Below are positions 41,380-49,205 of a DNA stretch of 54,425 bases, in pieces. The notes under the pieces are model-generated. The model was not told the DNA's origin, did not search any database, and was given only the letters and a program-made list of their open reading frames with translations. Positions within the stretch are counted from its first letter, which is position 1; every line of letters begins with the position of its first letter. This DNA is from Candidatus Hydrogenedentota bacterium (GTDB taxonomy: Bacteria; Hydrogenedentota; Hydrogenedentia; Hydrogenedentales; CAITNO01). A program made the translations under genes and the position numbers. The stretch covers positions 1 to 54,425 of the forward strand of contig CAITNO010000118.1 of NCBI GenBank assembly GCA_903893795.1, written 5' to 3'.

Positions 41380-41453
41380 GTGTTCGTCTCCGGTAAACTT
41401 CGTTCGGAAGTTACTTACCGGAAACCCAAAGCCAAGAGGCGGAAAGATACTAC

Positions 41454-41481
41454 TTGACAATCTTCTGCAATATGGTATAAT
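41454..41481 (+). promoter_or_regulatory. Consensus sigma70 promoter of the XRE-ImmA/PIN cassette
   Basis: Perfect TTGACA (41454-41459) and TATAAT (41476-41481) are separated by 16 bases, and the predicted start is about 20 bases before the ATG at 41508. The region between this promoter and the tail operon start (41379) must also hold signals for the opposite strand. No clear palindromic operator was seen over the promoter. Confidence 0.85.
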
Positions 41482-41507
41482 TTGAACGTGAACAAGAGGA
41501 GAGACCC

Positions 41508-42620
41508 ATGGACCTGAACGTGCTTGCCCGGAACGTCAGGCGTTTCAGAACCGCAAGACACCTGAGTCAGCCCGCACTGGCGAATGCGGCTGGATTGTCA
41601 CTTCCGGCCATCAAGAACCTGGAAACCGCGAGAAATGAGCCACGGATGAACACCGTGCAGGCGATAGCCCGCGCGCTGGACGTCCGTCTTCAGGAACTCT
41701 TCCTGCCGGTACGGGAACTGCGGACCGTCCGTTTTCGTTCATCGAAGCGGATGCAGAATCGAGAGAACATCCTGGCGGATATCGCACGCAGACTGGATGA
41801 CTTCAATTACCTCGAGGGCATCTTGAGCGAACGCAGGCCGTTCCTCTTGAAGGATGTCCGCAAGAGCTGCTCCCGCAAGAATGTGGTGAAAGCCGCGCGT
41901 CTTTGCCGCGAGGCGCTGGAACTAAGCGAAACCGCGCCTATCCACGACATCTGCGGATTGCTGGAGCATGGCGGCATCAAGGTATTTCCGATCCCCATGG
42001 CCTCGGACGGATTCTTTGGGTTGTCCCTTGACGAAGAAGATGGCGGTCCTGCAATTGTCGTGAACATTTGGGAGCGTGTCTCGGTCGAACGGCGCATTTT
42101 CAGCGCCGCGCATGAACTCGGCCATCTGATGCTTCATCTAGGCGCCTTTGACGTTCGTAAGATCGAGGAAGACGGGGCAGAGGAAGCTGAAGCAAACGCG
42201 TTTGCGGGCCATTTCCTGATGCCCGATGAAGGGTTTCGCGGGGAATGGAACGATGCGTCTGGCCTGCATTGGGTAGACCGTGTCTTGAAAGTGAAGCGCA
42301 TCTTTCGCGTGAGCTACAAGACCGTTCTGGCCCGGCTTCAGGAGCACGGGGTTGCGGACAAATCCGTCTGGGTGGAATTCAATGTCGCCTACCAACGACG
42401 ATTCAACCGAAAACTTGCCTTTAAGGAAGAGCCGCTGGGCCTCGATCCCGCAGAACCGTTCGGCATGCAACGCTTCGATTTTTACGAAGATCGTTTTAGC
42501 AGACTGACCCGGAGAGCCGTCGAAAAAGACAAGGTTTCTCTCAGTCGAGGTGCTGAACTCCTCCGCATTAGCATAGGAGACATGCAGGAACTTCTCTCCA
42601 ACTGGGGAGCCAATCTGTGA
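41508..42620 (+). CDS. XRE-family regulator fused to ImmA/IrrE metallopeptidase
   Basis: This 370-residue protein has an N-terminal helix-turn-helix (residues 5-60, including LSQPALANAAGLSLPAIKNL) and an ImmA/IrrE (M78) domain with the zinc motif HELGH (202-206) and a downstream glutamate in EAEANAFAGHFLMP. In phage and toxin-antitoxin systems such proteins repress genes and cleave or control regulators. AGAGGAG lies ahead of the ATG. It overlaps the PIN-like gene by four bases, and the two resemble known XRE-ImmA antitoxin / PIN toxin operons. Confidence 0.88.
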   Translation: MDLNVLARNVRRFRTARHLSQPALANAAGLSLPAIKNLETARNEPRMNTVQAIARALDVRLQELFLPVRELRTVRFRSSKRMQNRENILADIARRLDDFNYLEGILSERRPFLLKDVRKSCSRKNVVKAARLCREALELSETAPIHDICGLLEHGGIKVFPIPMASDGFFGLSLDEEDGGPAIVVNIWERVSVERRIFSAAHELGHLMLHLGAFDVRKIEEDGAEEAEANAFAGHFLMPDEGFRGEWNDASGLHWVDRVLKVKRIFRVSYKTVLARLQEHGVADKSVWVEFNVAYQRRFNRKLAFKEEPLGLDPAEPFGMQRFDFYEDRFSRLTRRAVEKDKVSLSRGAELLRISIGDMQELLSNWGANL

Positions 42621-43171
42621 GAAACGAAGCCGTCACGATGAAATTGATGATCATGGACGCGTGCGTCCTAATCGATTTCGTCAAGACGGCTCCCTCCGTT
42701 TTGGCACTGATTGCCGATTGCGTGGGACCCATACATGTCCTAAACGCAGTCGTTGAAGAAGTTAATGAGATAAAAGCGGAAGATGACCTTACGGCACTCG
42801 GACTCACTGTAGTCGAGCCAGAGATCGAGGACGCGTATGCCGCGGCTTCGGGGTCCGGCCCGACATCGTTTCAGGACCGCCTCTGTCTTCTAACTGCCAA
42901 ACGACACGGCTTCCACTGTGTAACAAACGACACCAATCTCAGAAAGCTCTGCAAAGCGGAAGCGGTGTCGCTTCTATGGGGGCTTGAACTTCTTGCCGAG
43001 CTACACAAGGCAGGTGGAATATCGGGCAAGTATGCTGAACAGGTCGCGCAAGCAATCCGAAAGTCAAATCCGAAGCATATAACCGCCAAGATCATAACGG
43101 ACTTCCTGGAGATTATTCGGCGGCAGGAAAGCCAAAGCATCCGCCGCAACCCCGGAACTCCGCAGAAATAG
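42617..43171 (+). CDS. PIN-like domain protein, probable toxin partner
   Basis: This 184-residue protein has a PIN-type arrangement of acidic residues: Asp14 in MIMDACVLIDF, Glu47/Glu48 in VVEEV, Asp87 in SFQDRLCLL and Asp105 in VTNDTNL. PIN proteins are Mg-dependent RNases and common toxins. The GTG at 42617 overlaps the stop of the XRE-ImmA gene and has GGGGAG upstream, so it is translationally coupled. Alternative start: ATG at 42638 with no good ribosome site. Confidence 0.78.
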   Translation: MRNEAVTMKLMIMDACVLIDFVKTAPSVLALIADCVGPIHVLNAVVEEVNEIKAEDDLTALGLTVVEPEIEDAYAAASGSGPTSFQDRLCLLTAKRHGFHCVTNDTNLRKLCKAEAVSLLWGLELLAELHKAGGISGKYAEQVAQAIRKSNPKHITAKIITDFLEIIRRQESQSIRRNPGTPQK

Positions 43172-43262
43172 GACCTCTGTATAGTCGACGTCAAAACGCG
43201 CACCTTCATGAAGTGAGTAAGGCATTGTGAGGGGCGCACAACAAATATGGAGGATGTATTCA

Positions 43263-43484
43263 ATGGCCAAAGACGATCCCACGATGCGCGGTATCCGGTC
43301 GCGCAACGAGACAGACGGACGTCTAAGGGATACCCGCGACGACAAGCATGCGGGAACCTTGGAAAAGCAATACAACCGAGATTTCGGGGTCCGCTCCGAT
43401 ATGCATGTTGACGCCCTCCTCAAGAAAGCAGGTGTCCAATCGGTGAGTAAACTCATCAAAGGTGGGACCGGAAAGAGGAAATAG
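43263..43484 (+). CDS. Small basic protein of unknown function in the regulator cassette
   Basis: This 73-residue protein (start MAKDDPTMRGIRSRNETDGR) is highly charged, ends in KGGTGKRK and has a central segment DFGVRSDMHVDALLKKAGV. TGGAGG lies ahead of the ATG. It follows the PIN gene by 91 bases on the same strand and converges with the ADP-ribosylglycohydrolase gene. It could be a DNA-binding or immunity factor; I do not recognise a family. Confidence 0.6.
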   Translation: MAKDDPTMRGIRSRNETDGRLRDTRDDKHAGTLEKQYNRDFGVRSDMHVDALLKKAGVQSVSKLIKGGTGKRK

Positions 43485-43513
43485 CCGCAGAGGCGACTCG
43501 ATACTGCGCGAGG

Positions 43514-44443
43514 CTATGTTTCTTCTGAAGCAGACCGTAGAGAGTCGGCAAGACCAGCGATAAGCTCGCGTTGACAAAGCCGGTCCAGCCACGGTTGTGG
43601 AATGCCAGACGCGCCGTAGAATGCGCCCGCGATTTGGCTATAGATCGCGGCAGTCGTGTCCGCGTCGTCGCCGAGGTTAGCGGCCAAGAGACAGCCGTCA
43701 CGGAACGACACGCTTTTATGGAATGCCCATAGCGCGGCTTCGAGGGAACGCACGACATGGCCCGCGCCGCGTATTTCGGGCGGTTCTTTCTTGCTGAACG
43801 AAGCGCGTGCCACGGCGTCGATGTCATCGCTCAAAGCATGATCGCGCCAGTAGCCGGCGAGGGGGCAGTACCGGTCGGAAAGCAGTTCCTCTTTGGAGAC
43901 GCCCTCCAATGCGCCGGCGAGCAGGCCCGCATAGTACCGGCAGGCGTCGATGGCTGTGGGCGCACCATGCGTGGTGCGCGAACTCTCTCCGCCCTTTTCG
44001 ATTGCACTGCGCGGATCGAAACGGAAGAACATCGGGACCGGCGCGAGCCGCATGAGCGAGCCGTTACCTGCCGCCCACAAATCTGTCGAGCCACACCAAG
44101 GCTCCCGCGTCCGCTCGAACCGGTGCAACGCCTCGCGTGTCGTGTTGCCGATATCGAAGCAGCGGCCCGTGCTGCTCAGATGCCCCTCGCGATACCAGCG
44201 GACGTACCGTTCCAACTGGTCGACGGGGTCGAAACCCCGGCGTTCGATGAGGCTCTCCGCCAAGCACAACGCCATCGAAGTGTCGTCGGTCCACTGGCCA
44301 GGCGCCAGTCCGAACGGTCCGCCGCCCACCATATCCGCTATGGGCTCAAAACTTCCCGGCGTTTTGAACTCGAGCGCCGTTCCGACAGCGTCGCCCACGG
44401 CGAGTCCAAGCAGGCATCCGCGATATCTGTCTTCAAGGTCCAT
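43514..44443 (-). CDS. ADP-ribosylglycohydrolase (DraG family)
   Basis: This 309-residue protein has the full ADP-ribosylglycohydrolase motif set: GLAVGDAVGTALEF near the N-terminus, WTDDTSMALCLAESL, GNGSLMRLAP and NLGDDADTTAAIYSQIAGAF. The Asp clusters bind two Mg ions. The family removes ADP-ribose from proteins or nucleic acids. In a phage late operon it may reverse host ADP-ribosylation of phage DNA or protein, as made by DarT-like toxins, or alter host metabolism; both are inferred. Its ATG overlaps the RlpA-like stop. Confidence 0.88.
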   Translation of the reverse strand: MDLEDRYRGCLLGLAVGDAVGTALEFKTPGSFEPIADMVGGGPFGLAPGQWTDDTSMALCLAESLIERRGFDPVDQLERYVRWYREGHLSSTGRCFDIGNTTREALHRFERTREPWCGSTDLWAAGNGSLMRLAPVPMFFRFDPRSAIEKGGESSRTTHGAPTAIDACRYYAGLLAGALEGVSKEELLSDRYCPLAGYWRDHALSDDIDAVARASFSKKEPPEIRGAGHVVRSLEAALWAFHKSVSFRDGCLLAANLGDDADTTAAIYSQIAGAFYGASGIPQPWLDRLCQRELIAGLADSLRSASEET

Positions 44444-44838
44444 CAGGTTCCCTCGTTCTTTTTCATGGACACAGTGTCCATGAAGCGGGGAAAGAAATCC
44501 AATTGGAGACGATAGACGCGGACATGCACAAGACCTTCTTCGGTCGCGCCGAGCCGTTCCATCGCACCTTTGGAAAGGTCGATAACGCGCCCTCGTGCGT
44601 GCGGCCCCCGGTCGTTCAACCGGCAGACGACGTTCCGGCCGTTTTCCGCCGCCACGAGATAGAGTCCGCCGAACGCCCCTTCGCGCATGGAGCAGGTGAA
44701 GGCGTTCTCGTCGAAGGCTTCGCCGGAGGCGGTGAGCGCGCCGCTCTCCCGCGTGTAGTACGAGGCCGTGCCTTCGGCAACCAGCACGGGCGGGTCGAAC
44801 AACCATATGCAACACACCGTCAGGAGGAAAGCGAACAT
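44443..44838 (-). CDS. RlpA-like double-psi beta-barrel protein, exported
   Basis: This 131-residue protein has a signal peptide (FAFLLTVCCIWLF) and an RlpA-like domain: EGTASYYTRESGALTASGEA, then VVCRLNDRGPHARGRVIDLS and a final VRVYRL strand. RlpA proteins bind or cleave peptidoglycan, and a phage copy could assist lysis or peptidoglycan passage. The conserved Asp in NDRGPH is present. It lies between connector and DraG genes, an odd place for a lysis function. Confidence 0.8.
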   Translation of the reverse strand: MFAFLLTVCCIWLFDPPVLVAEGTASYYTRESGALTASGEAFDENAFTCSMREGAFGGLYLVAAENGRNVVCRLNDRGPHARGRVIDLSKGAMERLGATEEGLVHVRVYRLQLDFFPRFMDTVSMKKNEGT

Positions 44839-44850
44839 GGCGAGCCCCTC

Positions 44851-45345
44851 TTACGCGCCGTCGAGTGCGGTGCGGATGGCTTTGCTGTAGTTGTCCGCGA
44901 CCTGATCGCGATACTTCTCCATCGTGGGATGCAGGAAGGGACGCGGCGGGAGGACGATGGTGGTTCCGTTCGGCATGGTGATCGTCGCGCCGTACTCCAT
45001 GATGGCGCCAATATTGACCATGTCCTCGCCGTCCTTGTTGACCGTCCCGCGCAACAATCCCACGAATGCATGGTCGATCAGAATCCGTTGCGTGACGGAA
45101 TTGAGGAGGAACCCGGTATCGATGAGGGCCTTGCTGGAACCTTTGCGTTCGATGGTGCTTTCCGCCAGCGGCGCGAAAGGCGCGCCGCCGGGCGCTTGCG
45201 AGACGATGCCCCGCTTGATCTCCCGGACGAGCAGCAGGGCGTTCTGGATCGTGGCCTGCCGAATGGCCTTGGCCAAGCGCGCGCCGGGATTGTTCTCCAG
45301 CCGCGCTTTGACCTTGTCCCAGTCTCCGAAGCGCTTAACCGACAT
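44851..45345 (-). CDS. Phage virion morphogenesis / HK97 gp10-like protein
   Basis: This 164-residue protein matches the tail-completion/gp10-like group: a basic N-terminal helix, GIVSQAPGGAPFAPLAESTI, DTGFLLNSVT and YGATITMPNGTTIVLPPRPF. These proteins join head and tail. It overlaps the upstream gene by 11 bases. Confidence 0.8.
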   Translation of the reverse strand: MSVKRFGDWDKVKARLENNPGARLAKAIRQATIQNALLLVREIKRGIVSQAPGGAPFAPLAESTIERKGSSKALIDTGFLLNSVTQRILIDHAFVGLLRGTVNKDGEDMVNIGAIMEYGATITMPNGTTIVLPPRPFLHPTMEKYRDQVADNYSKAIRTALDGA

Positions 45346-45700
45346 GATGTTTCACCAATCTGATCACCTTGTGAGTGATCGCGCCGAACAACCGTTCTTC
45401 CTTCACCGTCTGCACACGATAGATTTCCGCGCCAACCTGAATTCGGTCTTCCTGGCGGACGTCCGCCTCCGGCAGCACGCAGGCCGTGGCGTCGATCTTT
45501 TGGGCGAGGTCTTCCGCTGGCGTCGGGATGAATTCCAGGGGAAACGGCTCCCCTACGGGCGCACATGGTGCGTCGTCCGTTCCATACAACTGTTCGCCCG
45601 TAGTGGCGCGAAGCAGTGTTGCCGTCTGAGCGGACGCGAGGATCAGTTCGCGGACATCGGCGCCTGCTTCGGCTTGCTCGTTCGGACTCAGTAGGGCCAT
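45335..45700 (-). CDS. Phage head closure / head-tail joining protein
   Basis: This 121-residue protein has a beta-rich C-terminal half with VRQEDRIQVGAEIYRVQTVK, typical of head closure proteins that have an SH3-like barrel. It lies between the connector and gp10-like genes, in the expected order. Assignment rests on size, fold pattern and position. Confidence 0.65.
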   Translation of the reverse strand: MALLSPNEQAEAGADVRELILASAQTATLLRATTGEQLYGTDDAPCAPVGEPFPLEFIPTPAEDLAQKIDATACVLPEADVRQEDRIQVGAEIYRVQTVKEERLFGAITHKVIRLVKHHVG

Positions 45701-46167
45701 AGGTGAGGGTCCTCCAGGGGCTCGAGGTCGAGACCCTGTTCGTAGAGGACGGGCCGGAACTCCGGCGTGATGATGTATCCGTCGTCGTCATGGACGCCGG
45801 GCGTCATCTGTGCCGCACGCTGCCGGTACTGGAGCGTCAACGACTCTTCGAGGTCCGCCCACTGCTTGGGCTGGCCCGTTTTGTTGACGCTCTTGTCCCC
45901 GCTGGAAAACGAGAATGCATTCGCCGTTGCCGCCCGCATGACCTGGCATGCGTTTATCTGCCCCAGGATCAGGAGTAGTTCCCGCGCCTCCCCCTGGGGT
46001 TCCGGCGCAATCTCTCCGCCGGCAACGGAAAGCGTAATACGCAGATCCCGCGCGAGACGGAACGCCCCCTTCAAGAGACACCGCTCCAGGACCTCGTCGG
46101 CGAAGAGGGTCTTCTCCGGGTCGGCGAGATCCTGGCGCAGAATGGATACCAGGTCGGCCAGCGGCAT
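45688..46167 (-). CDS. Phage head-tail connector (gp6-like adaptor)
   Basis: This 159-residue protein is mostly helical, with MPLADLVSILRQDLADPEKT at the start and an ARELLLILGQINACQVMRAA helix, as in gp6/gp15-type adaptor proteins that dock on the portal. The ATG at 46167 is four bases from the stop of the next gene upstream. It overlaps the head closure gene. Confidence 0.62.
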   Translation of the reverse strand: MPLADLVSILRQDLADPEKTLFADEVLERCLLKGAFRLARDLRITLSVAGGEIAPEPQGEARELLLILGQINACQVMRAATANAFSFSSGDKSVNKTGQPKQWADLEESLTLQYRQRAAQMTPGVHDDDGYIITPEFRPVLYEQGLDLEPLEDPHLWPY

Positions 46168-46171
46168 GGGG

Positions 46172-46525
46172 TCACCCCGTATTGGAACCGAGTTCCTGCA
46201 GCCGCGCATTGATGGCAGCGACTACGCTCCGGCGTTTCTCCGTGACGAGCCACGACTTCAGCCGTTCCACATCCGTTTCCGACTGGACACGCGCGACGGC
46301 GTCAGGGGCTTGCAACGCGGCAAGTCCCTCCGGCGTAGCGGCATCCGGCGGCGGGGGAGTAATGGTCTGCGTATCGTCCCGGACCACAACCAGATGCCCC
46401 GTCGCCACCGCTCGCTGCATGTCCGGGGTGAGCGAGGTGGCTTCGGCCACCTCGCCCGGCTTGAGTTCGAGTCCGGCGTCCGTGATGAGCAGCATGCCGG
46501 CGCGTACGTTCTTCACTTGAACCAT
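46172..46525 (-). CDS. Small phage head-module protein, paralogue-like to 40493-40810
   Basis: This 117-residue protein has a beta-rich N-terminal half (MVQVKNVRAGMLLITDAGLE), a proline run (TPPPP) and a helical C-terminus. It lies directly after the capsid gene. Its N-terminal half shares the pattern of the product upstream of the sheath gene. Confidence 0.62.
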   Translation of the reverse strand: MVQVKNVRAGMLLITDAGLELKPGEVAEATSLTPDMQRAVATGHLVVVRDDTQTITPPPPDAATPEGLAALQAPDAVARVQSETDVERLKSWLVTEKRRSVVAAINARLQELGSNTG

Positions 46526-46540
46526 GTGCGTTTGCCTCCC

Positions 46541-47407
46541 TTATCCGAGAATCCGGATCTTGACCAGAATCTCCGGGCGGGTGACGCCCTGGCCCAGTTC
46601 CATCCACACAAGCCAGCCGGTCTTGAACTGGGTCTTGACCTCGATGGACTCCGTGGTGAGCGTCTCGCGGATAGGCCACTTGCCGACTTCCGTGTCGGGT
46701 ACGAGGATGATCTCGTTCATCGCCGCCGCCGCCGTGAGCAGAATGCCGCCCGTGCCGTAATTCTTGATGAGACCCTTGGCGCGCAACTCGGCCTTTGTCT
46801 CCGGGTCGAGGTTCCACGAGCGCATGTCGTTGAACCGGCGTCCACGCATGACGATGTACTTCACGGACATTTCCAGGTCTTCGATAATCGAGATGGCCTG
46901 GTTGAGCGCGGCTTCGGTCAGCGCCGTGCCCGTGACCTCGACGACGTTCGCCGCGGGTACCGCCGCGGACACGACGGCCAGCGTGCGGCTGTCGATCTTC
47001 TTGCGAATCTCGTTCGCGGCGCTGGTCTGGATGTCCATGAGCGTGCCGATGTTGCCATGCTTGAGCACGGACACGTCGACCATCGGGTTCGAGTGGATGC
47101 GGCTCGTCGGGAACTCGACCTCGTCTTTCGTGACCTCGCCCGCGCACGCATCGCCGTCGGTGCTGATCCAATGCGCCGCGATCTGGGCGCGTTTCTGGTA
47201 GACAGGCCGCTCACCCTTGGGCAGGGTGTGTTTGGTCAGCAGGAGCGAGGAGATCTCCTTGCGGTCGATTTCCTGTTCGATGGGCGCGGCGATGGCGGTC
47301 GCCAGCGCCCGCATGCCCTCGGGAGACTCGAGCGCCTGATTCATCAGGCGCGCCATGGCCTCCATGTATTCCTGGCTGTGGATGTTGATGTTTGAGGTGG
47401 TTTTCAT
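46541..47407 (-). CDS. Major capsid protein
   Basis: This 288-residue protein follows the decoration gene and has the pattern of HK97-fold capsid proteins: a helical N-arm, KRAQIAAHWISTDGDACAGE, a long central helix and a C-terminal strand pair (VWMELGQGVTRPEILVKIRI). GAAGGAGAA lies ahead of the ATG at 47407. It comes without its own long scaffold region, which the upstream protease-scaffold gene supplies. Confidence 0.78.
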   Translation of the reverse strand: MKTTSNINIHSQEYMEAMARLMNQALESPEGMRALATAIAAPIEQEIDRKEISSLLLTKHTLPKGERPVYQKRAQIAAHWISTDGDACAGEVTKDEVEFPTSRIHSNPMVDVSVLKHGNIGTLMDIQTSAANEIRKKIDSRTLAVVSAAVPAANVVEVTGTALTEAALNQAISIIEDLEMSVKYIVMRGRRFNDMRSWNLDPETKAELRAKGLIKNYGTGGILLTAAAAMNEIILVPDTEVGKWPIRETLTTESIEVKTQFKTGWLVWMELGQGVTRPEILVKIRILG

Positions 47408-47426
47408 GGGTCGCTGTTCTCCTTCC

Positions 47427-47789
47427 TTAGACGACCAGACGGAACTTGAGCGTGCCGCCGGACACGGAAATCGCCTGCGCGACGACCACGTCGCCCTCGC
47501 CGACACCCGCCGTGAGTTTGCCGTTCGTGGACGCCTTCAGGAGGTCGCCCGCCTGGACGGTCCCCTCGAACACGTCGGTCTCGTAGACGCCGCCCATGCA
47601 AAAGATGCCGGGCATCTCGCCGCTCTTGTATCCCTTGATAAGGATGCCGAACGACGGTGTGGTGGGGTCGGTGTTCATGGCGAACAAATCGTTGCCCGCG
47701 ACCTTGACCAACTGGCCGAGTTCGCCGTCGCCCTGCAGGTAGCCGTCGCCGTAGGCGAGGCCCCGGTGCGCTGCGTTGATAAATGCCAT
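47427..47789 (-). CDS. Head decoration-like protein
   Basis: This 120-residue protein (start MAFINAAHRGLAYGDGYLQG) is beta-rich with many Gly, like gpD-type head decoration/DUF2190 proteins that sit between protease and capsid genes. Segments VFEGTVQAGDLLKASTNGKL and GEGDVVVAQAISVSGGTLKF support this family type. Confidence 0.7.
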   Translation of the reverse strand: MAFINAAHRGLAYGDGYLQGDGELGQLVKVAGNDLFAMNTDPTTPSFGILIKGYKSGEMPGIFCMGGVYETDVFEGTVQAGDLLKASTNGKLTAGVGEGDVVVAQAISVSGGTLKFRLVV

Positions 47790-47813
47790 GGTGCTGACTC
47801 CTTCCTATTTGGG

Positions 47814-49205
47814 TTAGGCCGACTGGGCCAGGGTTCCGGTTTCCGAGGCGACCCGCGTGCGGTAGGCAGCCATGAAGCCGTCGCGCAACTGATCCTCGAG
47901 CGAGGTCTTCTTGTCGTCGACGTCCAGGGGACGGACGCCGGCGTCGGTCCGCATGGGCGGGGATTCCTTCGAGCAGGTCCGGCAGGCCTGGACGGATTCT
48001 TGCGCGGGGGCGCCGTCGCCCGCCTTTGCGATTCCACCATCCTTGCCCGCATCCGCGGACGGTTTGACGCCCGCCATGCGTTCATAGGCCGTTTCGGTCG
48101 CGGCGAACGCATCGTCGGACAGGCTGGCCAGACGGAACAGTTCCTGTTCGCGATCATCATCGGACGCGAAGGACAGGCCCTGTTTCTCCATCTTGCGCAG
48201 AAGCTTTTGCGCCCGCGCGCGGTTGGCGGCGGCTTTCTTGTCCGCTTCGAGATCCTGGACCTGCTTCTGGAGTTCGGCCACCTGCTGTTTGAGGTCTTTG
48301 TTCTCCTTCTCCAGTTCCTTGACGCGCGCCTTCAACGAGGCGGGGTCTTCGGGGACGGGTGTGTTGCCTCCGCCACCACCACCGGCGTCGTCCTTCTTCT
48401 TCGCGCCCTCGGTTTCTTCCTTGGACGTCTTGTCCTTGTCTTTCTCGTCCATCGCTGGCTCTCCTTTCGTGGTTTCTTCACATGGGCACTGGTGCGACGC
48501 CACTTGCAGAATCCGTGCGTTCTCGTCCGCACCCTTGCGGTCGAGCAGCCCGACTCCCGTGAATGTCACGCCGTGCAGGATTTCGTAGACTGGTTTCCCC
48601 TGGACCTCGCCGCCCTTGTACTTGCGCAGGTGGACGCAGTAGTCATTCTTGGACGCCGCGCGCTTGCCGCAAACGGAGCATTCGCCTTCCTCGTAATCGC
48701 ACTCCATCGAGACATGGGTGATGACGCCGCGTTTCATGAGCTTGTATGCGAGTTGGGCGTTGGCGCTGTCCCGTGTGTACAGTTCGCCCGCGCATTCGAT
48801 GCGCTGGCTCTGGGCGTCTTCGATGTAGTCCGCGCCGGCGATACCGCCGACGATGTCCGTGAAGTCCTGGGAATGTTTAAGGTCGATCTTCTTGTTGACC
48901 GCCGTCATGTACCGGGTGGCCAATTCCTCGGCGAGGAAATGGTCGCCGTTCCGGTTCGTCCCCGCGCGGCACAACACGAATGTGAACTGCGGATCGCCCG
49001 AGGGACCGGGAGCCACGTCCAGCGCCTCCGCAGCGGGGAACGCGAACTCGATAGGTGCCGAGGTGTGCATCGCCGCCGCGCGCAACCCGTCGGGCAATGC
49101 GGAACCGGTCTGATGCTTCTTGACCCAGTCCTTGGCCTTGTCCAAGGTCCAGCCGTCGGGGTTCTCTTCGGTTTTCTTGGCAAAGCGGTATGCTTGCAAC
49201 ACCAT
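47814..49205 (-). CDS. Prohead protease fused to coiled-coil scaffold
   Basis: This 463-residue protein has an N-terminal WTLDKAKDWVKKHQ helix, a protease region with CRAGTNRNGDHFLAEELATR, KIDLKHSQD and VITHVSMECDYEEGEC, a zinc knuckle (CSVCGK, then YCVHLRKYKGG), and a long coiled coil in the scaffold half (about 310-380, KARVKELEKENKDLKQQVAE). Proteases of this type mature the capsid and the fused scaffold is cleaved. The ATG at 49205 follows CGGAGTCC. An upstream TTG at 49295 is possible, but that DNA also encodes the primase C-terminus. No portal gene precedes it. Confidence 0.75.
   Translation of the reverse strand: MVLQAYRFAKKTEENPDGWTLDKAKDWVKKHQTGSALPDGLRAAAMHTSAPIEFAFPAAEALDVAPGPSGDPQFTFVLCRAGTNRNGDHFLAEELATRYMTAVNKKIDLKHSQDFTDIVGGIAGADYIEDAQSQRIECAGELYTRDSANAQLAYKLMKRGVITHVSMECDYEEGECSVCGKRAASKNDYCVHLRKYKGGEVQGKPVYEILHGVTFTGVGLLDRKGADENARILQVASHQCPCEETTKGEPAMDEKDKDKTSKEETEGAKKKDDAGGGGGGNTPVPEDPASLKARVKELEKENKDLKQQVAELQKQVQDLEADKKAAANRARAQKLLRKMEKQGLSFASDDDREQELFRLASLSDDAFAATETAYERMAGVKPSADAGKDGGIAKAGDGAPAQESVQACRTCSKESPPMRTDAGVRPLDVDDKKTSLEDQLRDGFMAAYRTRVASETGTLAQSA

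Noticed and set aside
45767..47395. 542-residue plus-strand frame opposite the capsid and connector genes
   Set aside because: It spans several compact minus-strand genes with matching ribosome sites and overlaps; shadow frame.
28752..47407. Interpretation as an extracellular contractile injection system rather than a phage
   Set aside because: Major capsid, prohead protease-scaffold, decoration and head-tail joining proteins, together with primase and helicase genes, point to a DNA-packaging phage.
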